A stretch of DNA of 64,000 nucleotides from Haematobia irritans (lineage: Eukaryota; Arthropoda; Insecta; Diptera; Muscidae): NCBI RefSeq assembly GCF_050003625.1, contig NC_134398.1:23350622-23414621 (forward strand), in the 5' to 3' direction. The notes under the pieces were generated by a model, which searched no databases, was not told the origin of the DNA, and saw nothing but the letters and a program-made list of their open reading frames with translations. Positions 22,331 to 36,273 of the stretch are shown here, in pieces. The translations under genes were made by a program, and so were the position numbers. Each line of letters opens with the position of its first letter. Position 1 is the stretch's first letter.

Positions 22331-23988
22331 GTACACCCTCAAAAAAATCGCTTCTGTAACATATGTTCCAAACATATTTTGCAGGAAGCACATATATTAT
22401 TGGATACTGCCGAAACAATAATATGTTTGTTTTATTTGAATATATTATATGTTTGGAAGCATTTTGAGTCCAAAAATATTATATGCTTGGAAGAATTTTT
22501 CCCAAAGACGATTGTGCTCATTGCCTAACATACTCATAATTTTCACTTCCACGAAATATTTTAGTTCTTGGCACCTTTTTCTGTAATACAAATAATGTTG
22601 AAGAAATTATTCACTTTTATAATTTTTTTAAATTTTATTTTCGTTTGCACGGAGAATCGAACCGAGGACCATACAGTTTGTAAGCCAACACACTATCCAT
22701 TATCGTTATAAGTTACATTTGTATAGCATAGTTTGCTGCGCCCATGAGCACATGCAAACATAACATTATTTAACAGAAACATACATTTGTTTGCCACGTG
22801 GAGCAGAGGTTAGCATGTCTGCCTTGCATGCAAAGGGTCGTGGGTTCAATCCCTGCTCCGACCGAACACTTTTATTTTTAATTTACACATTTATATTTAT
22901 ACTATATTAAATTTTATAATGAAACTACGAAATGTGGCTTATTAAAGATTTATATATAAACGAAATTGACTGATTTTTGGATAAAATATTATTTTTTTAT
23001 TGCAAAAATAACAAAAAACTGTTTTTGGTACAAAACTTTAAAATTTGGAAGGAATTCAAAAACTCTAATAATTTTATAATATAAACATAAATTTATTTAG
23101 GCGTGAACAGTTTTTTACTAGCCTTTAACACCATCGCTCTAAAATGCCTTTTATTTTTCTTTAATAATTCATTTTAAAGAAAATAAACTTTTTAAATTGT
23201 TTTAGCTGCAAAAGTCGAACTTAATGCCCGCTTTTATATTTGAAGGTGTCCGTCAACTCCTCGTGGACTACTTATTAATAAAGAGGAACTAAACTTTGTT
23301 TTTATACATTTTACTGTGTAATTTTTCACTATTTCCTCCTTATTTCATTTCACTGTCACAACTCTAAAAAGAGTATAGTGCCCTTTTGTTATTTTTATGA
23401 AATAAATCTTAACGAACCAAGAAAAAAATTTTGCCCATAATGTCAAAATGATATGCTGCTCGCAAGGCGAAATATGCTGTTTGTTTTTCAAATGTCTATT
23501 CTCTTGGTTCCGAATGTCTATTCTCTTTATTCAAATTAAATAATATTTAGACTTAAGCATATCAAATCTTTGACCTTATCATAAAACAGTTTTCCGAAAC
23601 AACATACAAGCGGTTTCACAGAAATTGTTCTCTTTTGATTCTTTCGCTGTGTTATGTTGATATTTTTCGTCAACTCTCCCGGTCTCCATCTCTATTTCTT
23701 TCTCTATACTCTCTCTGTCGCTTTGAATAAAATATCACAACATATGTATGTTTAGTCGAAATTTGTAAATTTATACATGTTTGCATTCACACATATGATT
23801 TTTATGAAACATTCATGCCCCAAACATAATATATTCGAACATATTAACATAGATGTCCCAAATATTTAGTGTTAGTCTAGGAACATTACATGTTTGCATT
23901 TAAATATATTGTGTTTTAAAATTGGGCCCGAAACACATTTTGTTTATATCGGAACATATGAAAAACATATTTTTCTAACAGTGTAAGT
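22331..23988 (+). mobile_element. TACACCCTC-family MITE with tRNA-like segments
   Basis: The left end is TACACCCTCAAAAAAATCGC; the right end reads inverted as TACACTGTTAGAAAAATATG. It splits CTTGCCATCGG from AAGTGTTACC of Helentron A. Inside are ACATATTATATGTTTGG words, a minus-strand tRNA-like stretch with B box GGTTCGATTC (about 22645-22700), and a plus-strand tRNA-like stretch (22797-22866). The other 1 kb is AT-rich with no frame. Confidence 0.7.
22797..22866 (+). ncRNA. tRNA-like Pol III promoter sequence (SINE-type head)
   Basis: GTGGAGCAGAGGTTAGCATG resembles an A box and GGTCGTGGGTTCAATCC a B box. The flanks GGAGCAG/CTGCTCC pair, but the T arm and acceptor stem compete for the same bases, so it does not fold as a true tRNA. 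The same head ends the SINE at 45741-46076. The B-box region resembles tRNA-Lys. Confidence 0.5.
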
Positions 23989-24111
23989 GTTACCACAACG
24001 CAAGTAATTCGATTGTGGATGACAGTCATTCGCAGAAGTTTCTACGCAATCCATGGTGGAGGGTACATAAGATTCGGCCTGGCCGAACTTACGGCCGTAT
24101 ATACTTGTTTT

Positions 24112-24710
24112 CATTACAGATTGTTATGTTTTATCCGCGTGTATAAGGCCAAAGAAGAAAAATAAACGTAAATAAATCTTGTACAACACTTCAACGCAAC
24201 TTCATTTAATAAATGTAGAAGTTATTGTATTAAATGATTTACGGGTTTCCTTTCAACATATCGTTAAAAACGACAAATTTTGTTGCTGGGACAACAAACA
24301 TTTGTAGTTGTTGTAGCAGTAAAAATTTTAGTTATTTCAACTAACGCAGTTTGCTATTTCAGCGTTTGTCAAAAATTTTTAGCAAACAAATTTGCTAATT
24401 CAGCAGCAGTTGTTTGCTATTTTAGCTGTAAAAATGTTTGCTGTTTAAATCTAACGAATGTTTGCTGAAACAACTACATGCTACTGCTGTCCCTTTTTCA
24501 GAACACAAAATCTGCTGTTTTAGCAAACCTTTTTGCTATTATGAGTAACAAAATTTTTTGGGTGTATCCACACGGAGACAAATCCTTCACCCACGACCAG
24601 ATTGAGTCAAAGGAACACTTCGCCTACACGTGAAGAATAAGTTATTATTTTAGACGTCGAGTTAATGCCAACTACGAGAGCCAAAGCTAACGATTTTTCA
24701 ATGCGATTTT
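24112..24710. mobile_element. TTTGCTA-word MITE remnant and unassigned flank
   Basis: From about 24262 to 24566 the words TTTGCTATTT, GCAAACA and GTTGTTG repeat, ending AAAATTTTTTGGGTGTA, a tip like other TACACCC ends here. No clear left end. The flanking bases show nothing recognisable. Confidence 0.45.
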
Positions 24711-26730
24711 TATACCCTCCATCATAGGATGGGGGTATATTAACTTTGTCATTCCGTTTGTAACACATCGAAATATTGCTCTAAGTCCCCATAAAGTATA
24801 TATATTCTGGGTCGTGGTGAAATTCTGAGTCGATCTGAGCATGTCCGTCCGTCCGTCCGTCCGTCCGTCTGTTGAAATCACGTTAACTTCCGAACGAAAC
24901 AAGCTATCGACTTGAAACTTGGCACAAGTAGTTGTTATCGATGTAGGTCGGATGGTATTGAAAATGGGCCATGTTGGTCCACTTTTACGTATAGCCCCCA
25001 TATAAAGGGACCCTCAGATTTGGCTTGTGGAGCCTCTAACAGAAGCATATTTTATCCGATCCGGCTGAAATTTGGTATATGGTGTTGGTATATGGTCTCT
25101 AACAACCATGCAAAAATTGGTCCACATCGGTCCATAATTATATATAGCCCCCATATAAACCGATCCCCAGATTTGGCTTGTGGAGCCTAAAAGAGAAGCA
25201 AATTTCATCCGATCCGGCTGAAATTTGGTACATGGTGTTGGTATATGGTCTCTAACAACCATGCAAAAATTGGTCCATATCGGTCCATAATTATATATAG
25301 CCCCCATATAAACCGATCCCCAGATTTAGCTTGTGGAGCCTCTAAGAGAAGCATATTTCATCCGATCCGGCTGAAATTTGGTACATGGTGTTGGTATATG
25401 GTCTCTAACAATCATGCAAAAGTTGGTCCACATCGGTCCATAATTATATATAGCCCCCATACAAACCGATCCCCAGATTTGGCTTGCGGAGCCTTAAAGA
25501 GAAGCAAATTTCATCCGATCCGGCTGAAATTTGGTACATGATGTTGGTATGTGGTCTCTAACAACCATGCAAAAATTGGTCCACATCGGTCCATAATTAT
25601 ATATAGCGACCATATAAACCGATCCCCATATTTGGCTTGCCGAGCCTCAAAGAGAAGCAAATTTCATCCGATCCGCCAGAAATTTGGTACATGATATTGG
25701 TATATGGTCTCTAACAACCATGCAAAAATTGGTCCACATCGGTTCATAATTATGTATAGCCCCCATATAAACCGATCCCCAGATTTGGCTTGCGAAGTCT
25801 CCAAGAAAAGCAAATTTCATCCAATCCGGTTGTAATTTGGAACATGGTGTTAGTATATATATATGATCTTTAACAACCGTGCCAGAATTGGTCCATATCG
25901 GTCCATAATTATATATAGCCCCCATATAAAACGTTCTCCAGATTTGACCTCCGGAGCCTCTTGGAGGAGCAAAATTCATCCGATCCGGTTCAAATTAGGA
26001 ACGTGGTGTTAGTATATGGTCGCTAACAACCATACCAAAATTGGTCTACCAAATTTTTTTTCTATAGAAAATTTTGTCAAAATTTTATTTCTAGAGAAAA
26101 TTTTGTTAAAATTTTATTCGGTTCATAATAAAATTTTCATCATTGTCAAAATTTTATTTCTATAGAAAATTTTGGCAAAATTTTATTTCTATAGAAAATT
26201 TTGTTCAAATTTTATTCGGTTCATAATCATGGTTGCCACTCGAGCCAAAAATAATCTACCAAGATTTTATTTCTATAGAAAATTTTTTTAAAAGTTTATT
26301 TCTGTAGAAAATTTTGTTAAAATTTTATTTCTGTAGAAATTTTTGTCAAAATTTTCTTTCTATAGAAAATGTTGTCAAAATTTTAATTTCTATAGAAAAT
26401 TTTGTGAAAATTTTATTTCTATAGAAAATTTTGTTAAAATTTTATTTCTGTAGAAAATTTTGTCAAAATTGTATGTGTACTTTGTCAAACTGAATTATAT
26501 ACGTATTGGATCGATCTTTTTTGATGTAATATATACCACGTATGGACTTGCATACAATTTAGAAGATGGTGTTAGGAGGTTTTAAGATACCTTGCCATCG
26601 GCAAGCGTTACCGCAACTTAAGTAATTCGATTCTGGATGGCAGTGTATAGAAGAAGTTTCTACGCAATCCATGATGGAGGGTACATAAGCTTCGGCCTGG
26701 CCGAACTTACTGCCGTATATACTTGTTTTT
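24711..26730 (+). mobile_element. Helentron A, complete copy
   Basis: The best copy: 5' hairpin TATACCCTCCATCATAGGAT, GTCCGTCCGTCCGTCCGTCC block, seven or so 135-bp units, a 29-bp minisatellite block (about 26050-26480), and 3' end GGCCTGGCCGAACTTACTGC with CTTGTTTTTT. It is very similar along its length to 1-2019. No coding. Confidence 0.8.
26050..26480 (+). repeat. 29-bp minisatellite in Helentron A
   Basis: About 14 degenerate units with the same internal spacer (CATGGTTGCCACTCGAGCC) as at 1290-1785, so the array moved with the Helentron. Confidence 0.85.
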
Positions 26731-29500
26731 TCTTTCTTCGAGGCTAAATTGCCGAAAGATCAGAAATTTCACCGCCAAAGAAATTTAGTCACTACCGTTT
26801 TGTTCAGAAATAAAACCACACAGCGGTTTTAGATTTTGCACTGGCTCTTTCTTGAACTTAATTTGGCGTTTGATGAGGTGTATGATAATTTGGAATGTAC
26901 AAAAGGCTACTGTTCATCTGTGATCGATTCGGTGAACATGAAAGCTATATCAAACACAATCAACTGAGAGAATGATAGATCCATCAGTTAATGCACAATA
27001 CGGACGAGATCACTGAGCTGAAGCGCCACAGTTGCATAGAGTGATGGTGCCAACTATCTATGGATATTAGGCCTATTACTGCATTAACAATAAGTATGTA
27101 ATTTGTTGACGGACGATTTTTTTGCCAACAACCGACCTTTACCTTTCCAAGCGAACCCCCATATAATTTAAAACAAGTGTAATTTTTGTTATTCTTCTTC
27201 ATATTTATTTTTATAATATTTTTTTTTCTTTTTTTTCCACTTTCATTTCATCCATAATAATAATTTTGTTATAACATAAACATCTTTATCATCAATTCTG
27301 GTTTCATTAATATTATCATTATAATATATGTATGTATTTATGTATATTATAATATACTTAAGTATTTAAATTTTATAAGTATTTTCACCTAAGTTACTTA
27401 GCCATAAATATTTTTTTTGTTAAAAAATTCTAATATAATACTAATCAAAATATTTTATTAAGAAATTTGTATAATTGAATTATTAGAAATAATTTGCTTA
27501 TATAAAAAAAGTAAATAATAATAATAATAGCATATATAAATTGTATTGAATTTCTTTCTCAGTAGAACCTAATATTTAGATAAATAGAAAATATAGGCAA
27601 GAAATTATTCATAAAAAAAAATAAATTCATGTATAAGTTCTTAGAAAGAGATTGTGTAATTAAAACTAAGTAGAGCTAAATATTTATTTATATATATATT
27701 GATTTATATTTTTTTAGTTTATTCTGGTAAATTCTATATTATTTTATATATTTAGATATATATAATAATTAATTTAATGTATTATTTTTTTATTATTTTT
27801 TAGGTATATTTGTTTTAACATTTAAAAAGCTACAACTGATCTCTCTTTTTTCCATTATCTGATACAATTTTTTTATATAATCTATTTTTTCTCATGCTTA
27901 AATCTTAAATATGTATGAATATTTATAACACTATGATATATGCATGTATGTATGTGTAGGGGTATTATTAATTAATTAATTATTTTTTTTTATTTGTTTT
28001 TTTTTTCATTTAATTTCCTGTCCATAACTTTGTTTTCTCTATTTTATATGTCTTTGTATATATTTTTTCCTATTTCTTTTCTTTATTAGAATTTTCTTAG
28101 TATTTTTTTGTTGTTTTTTCTAAAAGTAGCTTTATTTGTTAAAATATATGTAATTTAATCCAATTTTATACCTTTTTATCTTGACTTCACTCTATTTATC
28201 AAGTCCTCTCTTTGATTGTTTAACATCTTTTAATTTTCTTTTTTTTTCTAAACTATTCTAAACATTCGCCAACAACATTTTTTTTATTATAATTTATTTA
28301 TATGCAGTGATTTTTGTATTTTCTTTTAACGGACCCTATGGGCTTATACATGTATATACAATTTGTAACATGGATTTGTGGTAGGGATATCAAATAAAAT
28401 TGCTTTCCATGCCAATGGAATAAACGATTTGAATTCAACATGTTTTCAAACATTATTTTTTCCAAAGCAGAATGAATTCATAGTGTTTAGAAGATTGGTT
28501 TGAAATAATTTCTACGATACTATAATCTGGGAAAGTAGCTTATTGTGGCAAAAAAAAAAAAAACTTAAGAGTGGTGTATTATAGCTACTATGTTCGCGTT
28601 CAGTAGAAAAGTGCTCATTTACCTAAATATCAATGAAACGATTCATATAAAGGGACATGAAAAAAAAATCAGCAATAAAAATGTATATATAAAAAAAAAA
28701 CCTGAAAAAGCAGCAGTACACACTAAAAAAAGTGAACCCTCCAGTTCACTAAAGCCAATTTATATATTCTTTAGTTTATGGAAATTATTATGGTTCAGTT
28801 ACAATTTCTACAGAATTTGAAAAAAATATACACAAATCAAGTATAAAGATTTTCTTATTTCGTATTTATCACAAAATAATTCAGAATTACCTAAAAGTTA
28901 TAAAATTAAATGAGCTCATGATGAACTTCGTATGGCGCTAAATTGGAACTCCAATTTTTTTTTTTGCTTCAAAATACGAAATTTTTTTTTTAATAAGGAA
29001 AAAATAATTATGTTTAATAATTTTTCTTGAATTTTTTGAAAATTTTTTTTTAGTTATATAGGTGATATTGGTGTATTGGAATACCGTTTAGTAAAAATGT
29101 TTTTCTTTACTTTAAGGGAAGTTTGTCTTGCTTCAAAGATGTACGACTTTTATGAAGGGACCCGAATTTCAAATATTCGTGAGTAAAAATTAATGCAGAA
29201 ACTTTTTAAAGCAAATATTATAAACTTCCTTTTAATAAAATTTATTTTAAATGTGTCCTTAATATTGAGCAAATTGCCTGTCCAAAAATTTAGGTTGAAA
29301 AAACTTTGATTTATATGAAAAAAATATTGACTTTATAGTTAATATTTTTTTCAGTCTAGGATCGATTTAATTTGGAGGCCATACCTAATTCTGGAACTAA
29401 TTTCTGTACACTCGTTAAACAACATATACTGACATCACATACCGAATCTCAACTGGATTAGATGTAAAATGCGGCCCAGGAGCACGATTGTCAATCAAGC
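26731..29500. other. AT-rich sequence without recognised genes
   Basis: Very AT-rich, T-rich on the plus strand from about 27200 to 28300. Only shadow-like short frames are present. It may belong to the far 3' flank of Lar or be intergenic; nothing in the sequence decides. Confidence 0.4.
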
Positions 29501-29549
29501 TAAAAAATAATCTATCAAAATTTAAAAAAAAGTACCAAATCGAAAAATC

Positions 29550-31520
29550 ATATTTTGTCAAAATTTTATTTCTATAGAAAATTTTTTCAAAATATTATTT
29601 CTATAGAAAATTTTATTAAAATTTTATTTTTATAGCAAATTTTGTCCAAACTTTTACTGCTATAGAAAATTTTGTCAAAATTTTATTTCTATAGAGAATT
29701 TTGTCAAAATTATTTTTATATAGAAAATTTTATTTATATAGAAAATTTTGGCAAAATGTTATTTCTATAGAAAATTTTGGCAAAATGTTATTTCTATAGA
29801 AAATTTTGTCAATTTTTTTCTATAGAAAATTTTCTCAAAATTTTATTTCTATAGAAAGTTTTGGCAAAATGTTATTTCTATCGAAAATGTTGTCAATTTT
29901 TTTTGTATAGAAAATTTTCTCAAAATTTTATTTCTATAGAAAATTTTTTCAAAATGTTATTTCTATAGAAAATGTTGTCAAAATGTTATTTCTACAGAAA
30001 ATTTTGTCAACATTTTATTTCTATAGAAATTTTTTGTCAAAATTTTATTTCTATAGAAAGTTTTGTCAAAATTTTATTTCTATAGAAAGTTTTGTCAAAA
30101 TTTTATTTCTATAGAAAATTTTTGTCAAAATTTTATTTCTATAGAAAATTTTGTCAAAAATTTTAGTTCTATATATAATTTTGTCAACATTTTATATCTA
30201 ATGAAATTTTTGTCAAAATTTTATTTCTGTAGAAAATTTTGTAAATTTTTTTGTGTAGAAAATTTTTCAAAATTTTATATCTAATGAAATTTTTGTCAAA
30301 ATATTATTTCTATAGAAAATTTTGTCAACATGTTATTTCTATAAAAATTTTTTTTCAAAATGTTATTTCTATAGAATATTTTTATCAAAATTTTATTTTT
30401 ATAAAAAAGTTTGTCAAAACTTTTATTGCTATAGAAAATTTTGTCAAAATTTAATTTCTGTAGAAAATTTTGGCAAAATTTTATTTCTATACAAAATTTT
30501 CTCAAAATTTAATTTCTATAGAAAATTTTATCAACATTTTATTTCTATAGAAAATTTTTGTCAAAATTTTATTTCTACAGAAAATTTTTGTCAACATTTG
30601 ATTTCTATAAAAAATTTTGTCAAAATTTTATTTCTATAGAAAATTTTGTCAAAATTTTATTTCTATAGAAAATGTTGTCAAAATTGTTGTTTCTATAGAA
30701 AATTTTGTCGACATTTTATTTCTATAGAAAATTTTGTCAAAATTTTATTTCTATAGAAAATTTTGTCAACATTTTATTTCTATAGAAAATTTTTGTCATA
30801 ATTTTATTTCTATAGAAAATTTATGTCAAAATTTTATTTCTGTAGAGAATTTTTGTCAAAATTTTATTTCTATAGAAAATTTTTGTCAAAATGTTATTTT
30901 TATAGAAAATTTTGTTAAAATTTTTTTCTATAGAAAATTTTGTCAACATTTTATTCTCATATTCAAAAAATTTATTTCTATAGAATTTTTTTTCAAAATT
31001 TTATTTCTATAGAAAATTTTATCAAAATTTTATTTCTATAGAGAATTTTGTCAAAAAAATTCTCAAAAAATTTTCAAAAAATTTATTTCTGTAGAATTTT
31101 TTTTCAAAATTTTATTTCTATAGAAAATTTTGTCAACATTTTATTTCTATAGAAAATTTTGTCAAAATTTTATTTCTATAGAGAATTTTGTCAAAAATTT
31201 TTTTATAAAGAAAATTTTGTCAAAATTTTATTTCTATAGAAAATTTTGTCAAAAAAAAAAAAAAAAAAATTATTTCTATAGAAAATTGTTGTCAAAATTT
31301 TGTTTCTATAGAAAATTTTGTCAACATTTTATTTCTATAGAAAATTTTGTCAAAATTTTATTTCTATAAAGAATTTTGTCAAAAGTTTTTTATAAAGAAA
31401 ATTTTGTCAAAATTTTATTTCTATAGAAAATTTTATCAAAATTTTATTTCTATAGAAAACATTTGTCAAAATTTTATTTCTATAGAAAAGAGTTTGTAAT
31501 TTTATTTCTATAGATTTTTT
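29550..31520 (+). repeat. 29-bp minisatellite array, about 65 units
   Basis: A nearly continuous array, GTC orientation, with more diverged units (ACATTTTATTTC, GGCAAAATGTTATTTC) than the array at 57560. Short A or T runs break it at 31060 and 31250. ORFs rich in FYRKFCQNFIS are simply its translation. Confidence 0.9.
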
Positions 31521-31529
31521 TTTAAATAT

Positions 31530-33549
<2,020 letters not shown>

Positions 33550-33550
<1 letters not shown>

Positions 33551-34915
33551 AAATGGCAAATAATCTAGATGACCTCTGAAAGAAAAACAAATTTACTTAA
33601 AAAATATTAAAAAAATTACACCCAAAGAAATTTGTTAGTAGACACAACAAACAAAAAATGGCAAATAATCTAGATGACCTCTAAAAGAAAAAAAAAACAA
33701 ATTTACTTGCAAAAATATAGAAAAAAAATTACATCCAAAGAAATTTGTTAGTAGACACAACAAACAAAAAATATAAAGAGAGCAAATCTGTTATACTTTG
33801 TTATACACACAAAATTTATTTTTTCTGATTCAATCACGAAATTAATTGATCCAATTAATTTTTAATTGAAATGTCTTCAATCACAGAAATGATAGTATCA
33901 ATTAAAAACTTAATTGAAGGTCAATTAAAAAATTAATTGAAGGTCAATTAAAAAATTAATTGATACTATTAATTTTCGTGATTGATTTTTGTTTCAATTA
34001 AAAAATTTGTTGATTCAATTAAAAATTTAATTGAATATTTTCTAAAACTCAAATAAAATTTTAATTGGAAAATTTTTCGTGAAATTGTTTTCTGTGTACT
34101 TAATAAAAATTACAAAGTATCTAAATGACGTATTAAAGAAAAAAGAAATACTTACACAAAAATATATAAAAAAAAAAAAAAAATTACACCCAAAGAAATT
34201 TATTAGTAGACACAGAAAAAAGTCTGCTAAAAGATCAAAATAACTACACAGAAAAAAATTTCACGAACATTTTTCCAATTAAAATTTTAATTGAGTTTTA
34301 AAAAATATTCAATTAAAAATTTAATTGATTCAACAAATTGAAACAAAAATCAATCATAAAAATAATAGTATCAATTAATTTTTTAATTGGATCAATTAAC
34401 TTTTTAATTGACCTTCAATTAATTTTTTAATTGATACTATCATTTCTGTGATTGAAGACATTTCAATTAAAAATTAATTGGATCAACTAATTTCGTGATT
34501 GAATCAGAAAAACTTTTTTGTGTGTACTTAATAAAAATTACAAAGTATCTAAATGACGTCTTAAAGAAAAAAGAAATACTTACACAAAAATATACAAAAA
34601 AAATTACACCTAAAGAAATTTATTAGTAGACACAGAAAAAAATTTCACGAAAATTTTTCCAATTAAAATTTTAATTGAGTTTTAAAAAAATATTCAATTA
34701 AAAATTTAATTGATTCAACAAATTGAAACAAAAATCAATCACAAAAATTAATAGTATCAATCAATTTTTTAATTGGATCAATTAATTTTTAATTGACCTT
34801 CAATTAATTTTTTAATTGATATTATCATTTCTGTGATTGAAGGCATTTCAATTAAAAAATTAATTGGATCACTTAATTTCGTGATTGAACCAGAAAAAAA
34901 ATTTTTGTGTGTACT
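33550..34915. repeat. Tandem duplications carrying AATT-word MITEs
   Basis: A segment with AATCTAGATGACCTCT and CCAAAGAAATTTGTTAGTAG is present twice (33552-33655, 33655-33772). Diverged forms with AAAGTATCTAAATGACGT recur at about 34110 and 34535. MITEs with TACACA-type ends and CAATTAA-word interiors sit at 33804-34098, 34245-34526 and 34630-34913. The last two share flanks, so element and flank were duplicated together. Confidence 0.7.
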
Positions 34916-36273
34916 GAAAAATAGAAAGCAGTCACTGTTGGCTGCAATGGTAAAAATTGTTACCTAGTTTTTTTTTTCTAAATTTTGGACTATACTAAAA
35001 CTTGTTTGACTGAAACAAAAAAAAAGTTAGGAGCTAACGTAGCACAATAAATCAATATATTAAGAATAAATCTTGTATTTGTTTAAAAAAATCAGAATTT
35101 CCTTTCAAATAAACTCAGAATGCCATTAACAGCAAAAAAAAGAAACATTTTTGGGAGCCTAGTAGAGGGCTGATATAAAAAAGAATCTATTTTTGGTTTT
35201 TGCAAATACTTTGGGTAACATTTTAAAACCTAAACATGTATTTATTACATTGAAGTATAGACGATTAATAAATTTGTTTCTTACGCTAACATAGTTTGGA
35301 AAATGCCCACATAAAAACTGGCCTTAGTTTGTTTTTTATAACCATTCAAATCAAAAGTAATATAAATATGCCATTCTAAGATAATCATATAATTATAACA
35401 GTTTTTTTAAGTAATGTTAATAATTGATATACAGTGAAACCTCTGAAAGGTGGACATCCACGGTCGCCTCAATTTTGTCCACCTTTGAGAGGTGTCCAGG
35501 TATGTGAGGTTAATTTTAATGTGTTAATATAGCAAACGTCCCCAGACAGCTGCCTTGTTTGGGAGGTGTCCGGTTTTCAGAGTGTTCAAGTTTGGTAGGT
35601 TTCACTGTAATTGTGTCCATTAAGATATTTTAATTTGTATCGTTCCTTCCTTCAAATCATTTGCAAACAAAAGTGCTACAAAATTAAATTCTAAGATCAT
35701 ATAATATAACTATTATATTTATAACAGTTTTCTTAATTCATATATGGTCAATAAACATAATTGATATGGTGACGAAAAAAAGTCTAAATTCTTGTTTCTA
35801 TAGCACATCTAATTAAAATTGTTATTAAATTAAAATGCAATTATAACAGTTTTTTTGTAAAGTAATAAACTAATTTGCTAATACAATTACTGCCTATTTT
35901 TCGAATACATAATTCTATGTAGCCAATTAAAATCTAAAGATATGTCAATATTATAGCTCTCGAAAGATTTATGGCATCATATTCATTCTATACATAACTC
36001 TATATATATGTATAACAGATTTCTATGATGTATATACTTGTCTTTCCATAGTTATCATCATATATACCATTGTATAACAGTTTTCAACATATTTAACTGT
36101 TTATCAATACAAATTTTTTCCTAAACCACAATATGCCAATTTGATTTCATATAAAAAAAATATATATGGTTTAACCCATTTTAACCCCCAAAGAAATACC
36201 TTTGGGATGGGTTTTACAAATTATACCTCTGCTAAAGAACAATCTGTTATACAGATAATATATTCTATTTCAA
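34916..36273 (-). other. Probable Lar 3' UTR and flank
   Basis: Directly downstream of the Lar stop codon. No other gene lies here. On the plus strand the string TATAACAG occurs five times (about 35395, 35722, 35845, 36014, 36069), and its reverse complement appears near 36245. The real transcript end cannot be placed from sequence alone. Confidence 0.4.
35432..35607 (+). mobile_element. TA-flanked MITE with CAGTGAAACCTCT ends, copy 1
   Basis: The 176-bp element has inverted ends CAGTGAAACCTCTGAAAGG and AGGTTTCACTG and TA on both sides, as in pogo/Tc1-mariner type MITEs. Copy 2, in the opposite orientation, is at 55795-55973. Confidence 0.85.

Larger units (their letters stand above)
21062..24111 (+). 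mobile_element. Helentron A, full length but interrupted
   Basis: 5' end TATACCCTCCACCATAGGAT, GTCCGTCCGTCC block, about six units of the 135-bp repeat, then a nested MITE (22331-23988), then the family 3' end ACGGCCGTATATACTTGTTT. ATGGTGGAGGGTA before the 3' end is inverted relative to TACCCTCCACCAT at the 5' end, the subterminal inverted repeat expected of DINE-1-like elements. The 29-bp minisatellite present in the other two copies is missing here. Confidence 0.8.

Noticed and set aside
22797..22866. A functional tRNA gene.
   Set aside because: A- and B-box-like words exist, but the T stem and acceptor stem overlap, there is no proper cloverleaf, and the sequence recurs as a SINE head.
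26984..27202. A 72-codon minus-strand frame.
   Set aside because: No recognisable domain or splice context, and it lies in repeat-flanking AT-rich DNA.
30063..31369. Several frames of 60-105 codons rich in FYRKFCQNFIS.
   Set aside because: They are translations of the 29-bp minisatellite and have no start context or family.
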